Part shown: positions 1-6,441 of the stretch, piece by piece
Position numbering within the stretch: the stretch's first letter is position 1
Layout: every line of letters starts with the position of its first letter
Assembly: GCA_022713905.1 (NCBI GenBank)
Contig: JAIHTM010000077.1
Span: forward strand, 1-10,344
Source of the DNA: Collinsella sp.
GTDB lineage: Bacteria; Actinomycetota; Coriobacteriia; Coriobacteriales; Coriobacteriaceae
Direction of reading: 5' to 3'
DNA: 10,344 nucleotides
Made by a program: the position numbers and the translations under genes
Notes under the pieces: generated by a model
Database searches by the model: none
Told to the model about the DNA's origin: nothing
Seen by the model: the letters and a program-made list of their open reading frames with translations, nothing else

Positions 1-1
1 C

Positions 2-133
2 GCTTTTGAGAACGGTTGGATTACTCGTGATGAGCTGATGGAGGCCGCTGTGAAGTATGGCAAGAGCCCGTATGGCAAGCATCTGAAGGATGTGGCGGAT
101 AATAAGTTCATCGTCAAACCGATGGATCGATAG
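2..133 (+). CDS. rmlA: 3' end of a probable glucose-1-phosphate thymidylyltransferase (partial)
   Basis: Only the last 43 codons lie in the window, in the frame that starts at base 2 and ends with TAG at 131-133. The peptide contains GWITRDELMEAA, then KYGKSPYGKHLKDVA. This resembles the C-terminal helices of RmlA/RfbA proteins, where a 'G-[WFY]-I-[ST]-x-x-[EQ]-[LV]' segment is followed by a conserved 'YG-x-[HY]-L' segment. RmlA couples glucose-1-phosphate and dTTP to dTDP-glucose, the first step of dTDP-L-rhamnose synthesis in the cytoplasm. Its place directly upstream of a polysaccharide exporter and glycosyltransferase fits a rhamnose-supply role. The catalytic N-terminus is outside the window, so the assignment rests on the tail and the context. 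Another nucleotidyltransferase of the same family is possible. Confidence 0.7.
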   Translation, partial: AFENGWITRDELMEAAVKYGKSPYGKHLKDVADNKFIVKPMDR

Positions 134-144
134 ACCTTCACTGA

Positions 145-190
145 AAACCCGCATAGATTGTTAGTCCGCGCTGATAAAATATGCGGGTTT
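145..190 (+). terminator. Perfect 11-bp inverted repeat, possible terminator or attenuator
   Basis: The arms AAACCCGCATA (145-155) and TATGCGGGTTT (180-190) are exact reverse complements, separated by a 24-base loop. The sequence after the stem, GTTGTATTTG, is T-rich but not a clean run of T. It begins 12 bases after the rmlA stop codon and ends 10 bases before the Shine-Dalgarno of the permease gene. It could be an imperfect intrinsic terminator for the upstream gene, a partial read-through attenuator into the export operon, or a protein-binding palindrome. I could not identify a convincing -35/-10 pair in this gap. The repeat itself is certain and its function is inferred. Confidence 0.5.
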
Positions 191-210
191 GTTGTATTTG
201 AGGAGCAATT

Positions 211-1038
211 TTGAACATCACGGAAATCTTCACCAGGAAGAACCGCCTATTACTGAAGGCGATGGTTAGCACCGACTTCAAACTTCGTTACCAGCAATCC
301 TTCTTGGGATACATCTGGTCTGTGCTCAAGCCACTGATGCTGTTCACCATCATGTATCTCGTGTTCGTCCGGTTCCTGAAGTTCGGTGCTGATGTGCCTC
401 ACTTCTCCGTGGCGCTTTTGCTGGGCATCATCATGTGGAATTTCTTCAACGAAACCACTACCGGCGGCATGATGTCGATTGTGGGGCATGGTGATCTGCT
501 GCGCAAGATTCACTTCTCGAAGTATGTGATTGTCATTGCCTCATCCATGAGCGCCATGATTAACTTCGGCATCAACTTTGTTGTGGTGGTGGTATTTGCT
601 CTGATTAACGGCGTCAGTCTTACCTGGTCGTGGTTGCTGATGGTTCCTCTGGTGCTTGAGTTGTATATGCTGTCGTTGGGAATCGCTTTCTTCCTCAGTG
701 CCGTGTATGTCAATCTGCGTGACTTGAACCCCATCTGGGAAGTGGTAATGCAGGCTGGATTCTATGCCACGCCTATTATCTACCCTATTTCCCTTATCAC
801 TTCAAAGGCGGGCGAATATGGTCCGATATTTGCCCGGCTCGATCTGATTCTCAACCCAGTGGCGCAAATCGTTCAGGATGCGCGTCATGTGATGATTAGC
901 CCTGCAAATCAGACCATTTGGCAGTGGGTGGATAACCCATTCCTGCAGTGCTGGCCGATTATTCTTTCTGTACTGATCTTCTTGGGTGGTTTGAAGTATT
1001 TCACCGTTAAATCCCAGTACTTCGCGGAGTTGGTGTGA
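211..1038 (+). CDS. ABC-2 polysaccharide export permease (Wzm/TagG/RfbD type)
   Basis: This 275-residue integral membrane protein is the channel subunit of an ABC-2 exporter for cytoplasmically completed glycans (O-antigen, teichoic acid and rhamnan exporters belong here). The amphipathic N-terminus with KLRYQQSFLGYIWSVLKPL (24-42) is the family's interface motif. About six hydrophobic segments follow, near 36-56, 63-80, 104-131, 139-163, 173-194 and 246-262. The stretch RDLNPIWEVVMQAGFYATPI (170-189) is the second hallmark. Length is typical. The start is TTG at 211, chosen because GAGGAG (200-205) sits five bases upstream and the peptide begins where family members do. The gene overlaps the ATPase by four bases, indicating translational coupling and a fixed pairing. 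The transported glycan cannot be read from this protein; rmlA upstream suggests a rhamnose-containing polymer. Confidence 0.93.
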   Translation: MNITEIFTRKNRLLLKAMVSTDFKLRYQQSFLGYIWSVLKPLMLFTIMYLVFVRFLKFGADVPHFSVALLLGIIMWNFFNETTTGGMMSIVGHGDLLRKIHFSKYVIVIASSMSAMINFGINFVVVVVFALINGVSLTWSWLLMVPLVLELYMLSLGIAFFLSAVYVNLRDLNPIWEVVMQAGFYATPIIYPISLITSKAGEYGPIFARLDLILNPVAQIVQDARHVMISPANQTIWQWVDNPFLQCWPIILSVLIFLGGLKYFTVKSQYFAELV

Positions 1039-2264
1039 CGATGAACAAGATGGACAAAGCGATGGAGCAGAAGAACGCTGACCGACCGGTGGCGCTCAAG
1101 GTGGAGCACGTATCCAAGAACTTCAAACTTCCGGTTGAACGTGCTGGCAGCCTGAAGAACATGCTGTTCAATTGGCTCCGTGGCATTCGCGGGTACCGTA
1201 CGCAGGAAGTGCTGAAAGACATCACCTTTGATATCAAACAAGGTGAGTTTTTCGGCATTGTCGGTAAGAACGGCTCTGGTAAATCCACTCTGCTGAAACT
1301 GATTTCCCAGATTTACACGCCGAATACAGGCACAATCGAGGTGGACGGCAAACTCGTGCCCTTTATTGAGTTGGGTGTTGGATTCAATCCTGAACTGACT
1401 GGCCGCGAGAACGTATATCTCAATGGTGCCATGCTTGGTTTCTCCAACGACGAGATTGATGCCATGTATGACGACATCGTGGAGTTCGCCGAACTCGGCG
1501 ACTTCATGGAACAGAAGCTGAAGAACTACTCCAGCGGTATGCAAGTGCGTCTGGCATTCTCTGTGGCAATTAAATCGCAGGGCGACATCCTCGTTCTTGA
1601 TGAGGTGCTTGCCGTGGGCGATGAAGCTTTCCAGAAGAAGTGCCAGAACTATTTCTTTGAGGCGAAGCGCAACAAGAAGACGGTTATTCTGGTCACCCAC
1701 TCCATGCCGGATGTGCGCAGGTATTGCGATCGGGCAATGCTCATTCAGGACGGCTATATTGCGAAGATCGGCGACCCTGACGAGATTGCCGATGCTTACT
1801 CGGATTCGTTCCTTCCCCCGCGCGAAGTAGTGGAGGCACGGCAAAAGGAAGCGGCTATTCGCAATGCCGTGACCGTGAATGCCGTAAACATTGCCGTCGA
1901 TGGCGAGACGCAGAAATTCCTGGATACGCGCGAGGACTTCACCATGAATGTTGACTTCGAATGCGATCGTCCGGTTTCTGCGAACCAGCTGTTCATCGAT
2001 GTGTTTGATGGCCGCAATGTTCCCGTGCTTTCCATGCCGTTTGGCTTCGAGGACGATAAGATTTCAGCCGGTAAGCATACGGCCGAATTTGCGGTGAAGA
2101 ATGTGCTCGCATTTGGCGATTTCCGCATCTGTATTGCTCTGCAGACGGACTCTGAGCGTTTGCAGTTGGCAGAGAATGCCTGCAGATTCCACATCAAGGG
2201 ATCCGCTGCGGAAGTGATGTCAGTGGTGAACCCGGACAATACGGTGCAAGTGACAATCGATTAA
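1035..2264 (+). CDS. ABC polysaccharide export ATPase with Wzt-like C-terminal domain
   Basis: This is the cytoplasmic ATPase that powers the permease encoded just before it. The nucleotide-binding domain spans roughly residues 18-260. It shows Walker A GKNGSGKS (77-84), the signature YSSGM (165-169), Walker B ILVLDE (185-190), a D-loop AVGD (193-196) and the switch histidine in LVTHS (H222). GIGY-type exporter ATPases of this family carry the same FIELGVGFNPELTGREN region (110-126). The protein is 409 residues, about 150 longer than a bare TagH-type domain. The tail (about 275-409) is beta-rich and resembles the Wzt C-terminal carbohydrate-binding domain, which in O9a-type systems recognises the capped non-reducing end of the chain. 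The start is GTG at 1035 (GGAG at 1026-1029, five bases away); ATG at 1041 is the alternative. It overlaps the permease stop as GTGA. Confidence 0.93.
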   Translation: MTMNKMDKAMEQKNADRPVALKVEHVSKNFKLPVERAGSLKNMLFNWLRGIRGYRTQEVLKDITFDIKQGEFFGIVGKNGSGKSTLLKLISQIYTPNTGTIEVDGKLVPFIELGVGFNPELTGRENVYLNGAMLGFSNDEIDAMYDDIVEFAELGDFMEQKLKNYSSGMQVRLAFSVAIKSQGDILVLDEVLAVGDEAFQKKCQNYFFEAKRNKKTVILVTHSMPDVRRYCDRAMLIQDGYIAKIGDPDEIADAYSDSFLPPREVVEARQKEAAIRNAVTVNAVNIAVDGETQKFLDTREDFTMNVDFECDRPVSANQLFIDVFDGRNVPVLSMPFGFEDDKISAGKHTAEFAVKNVLAFGDFRICIALQTDSERLQLAENACRFHIKGSAAEVMSVVNPDNTVQVTID

Positions 2265-2297
2265 TCCGTCTGCTGAGATGATAAGGACAGAACAAGC

Positions 2298-4250
2298 ATG
2301 CTGACGCTGTTGAATGATCGTACATATCAGGTAACAGTCGAAAAAGTAGAGAACGTCAAGGTTGGGGAACAGTCTCGGACTATAGTGACCGGCTGGGCGG
2401 TTGACAAGATGAGGCAGACCGCCCTACCACTGGCTGTAGCCGGCACGGGTATGACGGTATCGCGGAATACTCGTGTTGATCTGGAAAAGACGTATGGATT
2501 GGATCCCAGCGATCAAGCAGGCTTCACGATTGTTATTCCTCAGGGAGTGCAGAATTTCGACTTGATGTGTCAGGCGCCTGGCACGACCATGACAAGGCAC
2601 ATCAATGTTCAGCGTTTGATGAGTCGATTCCGCATGCAATACATCAGCACCCGCGTGCACAGGCTCATGTTTTATGCCGCGCACCTTGGCAATCGCGAGG
2701 CGATGAAGGATTTGCGAGACGCGGTAAGGCGTCGTGTTGTTGGTGAGACGGATTTTTACGATTCCTGGATTCAGCGTCATGAAACGATGACTCAGCAGGA
2801 AGCTGAGCCCGTCATTGCCGCATTTTCCAAGACTCCGCTCATCTCTGTGGTGACACCTGTGTACAACGTGGACGAGGTCTGGCTGCGCAAATGCGTTGAA
2901 TCCATGCAAAACCAGTGGTACACCAACTGGGAATTGTGCCTGGCTGATGACCATTCGCCTTCTGCGCACGTCAAGCCGCTGCTGGAAGAGCTTGCCGCGA
3001 GCGATCCCCGTATCAAGATTGTCTTTCGTGACAGCAACGGACGTATTGCGGCGGCGACGAATTCTGCCATAGAACTCGCTACTGGTGATTACGTCGGCTT
3101 CATGGACAATGACGATGAACTGGCACCGCAGGCGTTGTTTGAAGTCGTCCGAGCGTTGAATGACCAGCCCGATACGGATTTCGTGTATTCCGATGAAGAC
3201 AAGATTAACGAGCAGGGCAAGCGCTTTGACCCGTTCTTCAAGCCGGATTATTCGCCAAACCTATTGCTCGGTCATAACTACATCACTCATTTCGTCGTAG
3301 TGAGCCGTGCGCTGTTGGACAAGGTTGGCGCATTGCGCAGCGAATACGACGGCAGCCAGGATTATGACTTCGTGCTGCGTGCCACCGAGCATGCACATCA
3401 CGTTCATCATATTCCGCAGATGCTGTACCACTGGCGCACCCTTGCAAGCTCCGTGGCCGGAGACCCCCGAAGCAAGATGTATGCCTATGAGGCTGGTCGC
3501 AAGGCGATCGAAGCGGCCTTGGAGCGTCGAGGAATAGCCGGTGACGTGCGAATGCTCGACAATCTCGGTACGTATAAGATTGACTATGCCGATTACACTC
3601 CGACAGTTGCGGTGGTTGCTTCTTCTCTGTCTGATGCGCAAGTGAAGCAGCTACGAGAGATGACGGATTATCCGTCGTTCACTGTGATTGCTGCTGCAGC
3701 GGATTCCGTCAATGATGTGGCAAAACGTCGTTCTGAAGATGTGATTGTGCTGTTGAACGGCATGAAGCCGACCGATGGCACATGGCTACGCGAAATGGTG
3801 AATTATGCGCGTCCCTCTTCTGTTGGCGTTGTGGGCGGTAAGGTGTTTGATACCAAGAAGCGTGTGCTCAATGTGGGCGTCACTCTTCGGGCGTTGAAGC
3901 AATGTGAGCCTTTTGAAATGCGCGGTTCCTGGGATGAAGGAATCGGTTACTACTTCAGAGATCTGCTTCCTCGTGACATGTTCGCGGCCACGGAAGATTG
4001 CATGCTGGTGCGTCGCAAGGAATTCGTGGAAATAGGCGGACTCAATACGCGCCTGGCAGAGGGACTGCGCGGTATTGACTATTGCGCTCGCATGTATCAG
4101 CAGTCCGGTCATACTGTGCTTTGGGAGCCGTATTCGGTTTTCACGGATTGCAAGCGTACTCACTTGTCAATCAATAAGGATGACATTGCAGAATATCTGA
4201 AGATGCATCGCGAGATCGTTGATCCGTTTGCGGCTGCATGCTTCCCGCCT
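2298..4250 (+). repeat. Module 1 of the internal duplication in the giant glycosyltransferase
   Basis: Residues 1-651 of the glycosyltransferase align with residues 652-1366. The offset is constant at 651 residues from the beta-domain through the first GT domain: R59/R710, D61/D712, G75/G726, N190/N841, D270/D921. At DNA level some stretches are still close, for example GCCTGGCTGATGA at 2939-2951 and again at 4889-4901, with differences mostly at third positions. The duplication is therefore old enough for drift but strongly constrained. This module carries the degenerate second GT domain. Confidence 0.85.
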
Positions 4251-6398
4251 GCTTCCGAGGAACAGCGGGGCATTGTATACAACCTTGATCAAGTGGATGC
4301 TAAGCAAGACGGATCCACTGTGCTCGTCAACGGATGGGCTGCCGATATACACGGTGGTGAACAGGTTGATATCTCTTTGGCGGAATCTCCTGTGGCGAGT
4401 TTGCGCAGCCTGAGCCGTTACGGTCGTCCTGACGTGAATGCAATAACTACGGTTCCCCCAGATTCTATTCTTGGTTTCCGTGCAGAAATATCGGTGCCGG
4501 GTGGACGCAAGCAATTGGCGAACGACAAGCTGCGTCTGCGTATGAGGACCTCCACAGATAGTCAGGAAGTCGTCATCCCGGTTCAGTCGTCGCCTGTTCT
4601 TGCGGGATTGTCGAACTTCCTGCGCAAGGTTGCACTACTGGGACATCCGCGTCGTACCACGAGGCGTCTGCTGGATAAGTATTGGGGCCCTCGTTGGCAG
4701 AAGCACGTGTACCATAACCTCATTCGTCGAACAGAGCGCTACGACGAGACGGCAGTGCGCAATGAGATTTCCTTGTTTGCATATCAGCCGTTGATTTCAC
4801 TGCTGGTGCCGGTATATAACGTGGAGCCGAAGTGGCTGGAAAAGTGTGTGGATTCGGTTCGTAACCAGTCATACCCCAACTGGGAGTTGTGCCTGGCTGA
4901 TGATCATTCGTCCGAGCCGCATGTGCGTCCGCTGCTTGAACGGTATGCACAGCAGGATTCTCGCATCAAAGTGGTGTTCCGCCCTGAAAACGGGCACATT
5001 TCCAGAGCAACGAATTCGGCTTTGGAAGAGGCCTCAGGAGAGTTCGTCGGTTTGCTTGACAATGACGATGAACTGGCTCCCCAGGCACTGTTTGAGGTAG
5101 TGAAGACCCTCAATGAGCATCCGGACACAGATCTTATCTACAGTGACGAAGACAAAGAGGACGAAGAGGGGAACCGCTTCGACCCGCATTTCAAGCCGAA
5201 CTATTCTCCCGATTTGCTGATGAGTACTAACTACATCAGTCATTTCGGTGTGTATCGAAAGAGCATCGTAGATGAAATCGGTGGTTTCCGGGTCGGCTAT
5301 GAGGGCTCGCAGGACTATGATCTGGTGCTTCGTTTCGTAGAAAAAACCACTCCTGATCACATCCAGCACATCGCGAAGGTGCTCTATCATTGGCGCACTT
5401 TGGCAACTTCTACCGCGTCTAGCGGCGGTGCCAAGAGCTACACATCCGACGCTGGTTTGCGCGCATTGCAGTCGGCGGTTGACAGACGCGGTATTCAGGC
5501 TGAAGTGGTTTCCGCCGGTCCGAATGGCATTTATAACGTGCATTACGATGTCTCCGGCGACGAGCTAGTGTCGGTAATCATCCCGACGAAGAACGGGTAC
5601 GACAATATCGAACGTTGTGTCAGCTCAATTATTGACAAGACGGACTACCCCAATTATGAGATCATCATTGCTGATAACGGCAGTGACAACCCGCATATGC
5701 AGGATTTGTATCAGCGTTTTGCCAAGAAGCTTGGTGATCGTTTCCGTGTGGAAGAGATTGACATTCCGTTCAACTTCTCGCGGATTAACAATATAGCTGC
5801 TCAAAAAGCTTCCGGTCGTTACTTGCTGTTCCTCAACGACGATACTGAAGTCATCAGCCCATCTTGGATGACCAGAATGGTGTCGTTCGCGCAGCTGGAT
5901 CGAATCGGCGTCGTGGGAGCAAAGCTGTACTATCCCACTGAGACCATTCAGCATGCAGGTATCGTGCTCGGCCTCGGCGGGGCTGCTGGGCATATTCAGG
6001 TTGGCTTCCCCCGTGGAGATTTTGGCTACTTTGGCCGACTCGTCGAGAGCGTCAATTACTCTGCCGTCACGGCAGCATGCTGCATGGTGAAAGCTGATGA
6101 CTTCCGTGCGGTACATGGCTTTGATGAGGCTTTGGCGGTTGCATATAACGATGTCGACTTGTGCATTCGGATTCACGAACAGCTTGGACGTGACATCGTG
6201 TGGGCGCATGAGGCGGAGCTATACCACTACGAGTCCGTCACGCGTGGATACGATATTGAAAGCAAGAAAAAGAAGGCTCGACTAGATCGGGAATCTGCGA
6301 AATTCCGTAAGAAGTATGCCGAAATCGTAGATAACGATCCGTATTACAATCCAAACCTGTCTCGTACATCAGGCAACTATTGGGTTCGAGAGAAGTAA
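2298..6398 (+). CDS. Giant tandem-duplicated family-2 glycosyltransferase (probable rhamnan/polysaccharide synthase)
   Basis: At 1366 residues this is far longer than a single GT2 enzyme (about 300). Order: beta-domain (8-100), linker, GT-A domain 1 (180-385), degenerate GT domain 2 (434-625), second beta-domain (655-765), linker, GT-A domain 3 (830-1035), GT-A domain 4 (1089-1315), basic tail. Domains 1 and 3 carry DNDDE (270-274; 921-925), SDED (298-301; 949-952) and GSQDYD (352-357; 1003-1008). Domain 4 has NDD (1180-1182) and NDVD (1284-1287). These are the nucleotide-sugar and metal-binding motifs of GT2 enzymes. No membrane segments are apparent, so it should act in the cytoplasm on a lipid-linked acceptor. 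It starts at ATG 2298, with AAGGA (2283-2287) ten bases upstream, 33 bases after the ATPase, and is the only glycosyltransferase of the operon in view. Multi-GT proteins with this SDEDK signature include rhamnosyltransferases such as Geobacillus WsaE. Sugar specificity is inferred from rmlA only. Confidence 0.92.
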   Translation: MLTLLNDRTYQVTVEKVENVKVGEQSRTIVTGWAVDKMRQTALPLAVAGTGMTVSRNTRVDLEKTYGLDPSDQAGFTIVIPQGVQNFDLMCQAPGTTMTRHINVQRLMSRFRMQYISTRVHRLMFYAAHLGNREAMKDLRDAVRRRVVGETDFYDSWIQRHETMTQQEAEPVIAAFSKTPLISVVTPVYNVDEVWLRKCVESMQNQWYTNWELCLADDHSPSAHVKPLLEELAASDPRIKIVFRDSNGRIAAATNSAIELATGDYVGFMDNDDELAPQALFEVVRALNDQPDTDFVYSDEDKINEQGKRFDPFFKPDYSPNLLLGHNYITHFVVVSRALLDKVGALRSEYDGSQDYDFVLRATEHAHHVHHIPQMLYHWRTLASSVAGDPRSKMYAYEAGRKAIEAALERRGIAGDVRMLDNLGTYKIDYADYTPTVAVVASSLSDAQVKQLREMTDYPSFTVIAAAADSVNDVAKRRSEDVIVLLNGMKPTDGTWLREMVNYARPSSVGVVGGKVFDTKKRVLNVGVTLRALKQCEPFEMRGSWDEGIGYYFRDLLPRDMFAATEDCMLVRRKEFVEIGGLNTRLAEGLRGIDYCARMYQQSGHTVLWEPYSVFTDCKRTHLSINKDDIAEYLKMHREIVDPFAAACFPPASEEQRGIVYNLDQVDAKQDGSTVLVNGWAADIHGGEQVDISLAESPVASLRSLSRYGRPDVNAITTVPPDSILGFRAEISVPGGRKQLANDKLRLRMRTSTDSQEVVIPVQSSPVLAGLSNFLRKVALLGHPRRTTRRLLDKYWGPRWQKHVYHNLIRRTERYDETAVRNEISLFAYQPLISLLVPVYNVEPKWLEKCVDSVRNQSYPNWELCLADDHSSEPHVRPLLERYAQQDSRIKVVFRPENGHISRATNSALEEASGEFVGLLDNDDELAPQALFEVVKTLNEHPDTDLIYSDEDKEDEEGNRFDPHFKPNYSPDLLMSTNYISHFGVYRKSIVDEIGGFRVGYEGSQDYDLVLRFVEKTTPDHIQHIAKVLYHWRTLATSTASSGGAKSYTSDAGLRALQSAVDRRGIQAEVVSAGPNGIYNVHYDVSGDELVSVIIPTKNGYDNIERCVSSIIDKTDYPNYEIIIADNGSDNPHMQDLYQRFAKKLGDRFRVEEIDIPFNFSRINNIAAQKASGRYLLFLNDDTEVISPSWMTRMVSFAQLDRIGVVGAKLYYPTETIQHAGIVLGLGGAAGHIQVGFPRGDFGYFGRLVESVNYSAVTAACCMVKADDFRAVHGFDEALAVAYNDVDLCIRIHEQLGRDIVWAHEAELYHYESVTRGYDIESKKKKARLDRESAKFRKKYAEIVDNDPYYNPNLSRTSGNYWVREK
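3597..4172 (+). other. Degenerate (pseudo-catalytic) GT-A domain within the giant glycosyltransferase
   Basis: Residues 434-625 align with the intact fourth GT domain (1089-1315). Anchors are TDYP (456-459 with 1115-1118), GVVG (510-513 with 1204-1207) and a CM pair (568-569 with 1262-1263). Between the first and second anchors the copy has lost about 34 residues. The catalytic NDD at 1180-1182 is NGM here (487-489, bases 3756-3764), and NDVD at 1284-1287 reads RGID (591-594). The reading frame is open and the residues between anchors are not scrambled, so the domain is under constraint. A structural or acceptor-binding role is more likely than catalysis. This is inferred from a by-eye alignment. 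Confidence 0.75.
4251..6395 (+). repeat. Module 2 of the internal duplication in the giant glycosyltransferase
   Basis: Residues 652-1366 repeat the architecture of residues 1-651: beta-domain with a GWA motif (679-681), a basic linker rich in R/H (about 775-820), and two GT-A domains. Both GT domains of this half keep their acidic motifs, and the second is longer than its counterpart in module 1 by about 34 residues in the sugar-nucleotide-binding half. The module ends with a lysine-rich tail (1323-1345) that has no counterpart in module 1. Confidence 0.85.
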
Positions 6399-6407
6399 GC
6401 GATTCGT

Positions 6408-6439
6408 GGGGCATTGGACAACCGTCTGATGCCCCTTTT
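6408..6439 (+). terminator. Intrinsic terminator closing the export/glycosyltransferase operon
   Basis: GGGGCAT (6408-6414) pairs with ATGCCCC (6429-6435). The stem continues inward through two G-T wobble pairs and GAC/GTC to an AACC loop (6420-6423), giving about 12 base pairs. TTTT follows at 6436-6439, with further T-rich sequence. It starts nine bases after the glycosyltransferase stop codon. The convergent LtaS-like gene stops at 6442, so its transcript would also run into this hairpin. In that direction no T-run follows the stem, so termination of the minus strand would be weaker. Confidence 0.85.
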
Positions 6440-6441
6440 GC

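Noticed and set aside
909..1844. Long minus-strand open frame (311 codons) opposite the permease and ATPase genes
   Set aside because: It is antisense to two clearly recognised genes with complete motifs, its peptide is rich in H, R and C with no domain features, and it has no independent support.
2298..6398. Two or more separate glycosyltransferase genes fused by a sequencing error
   Set aside because: The frame is continuous for 1366 codons. The junction near residue 651 leads straight into the second beta-domain, and there is no stop, frameshift or ribosome-binding site with a start there to suggest separate genes.
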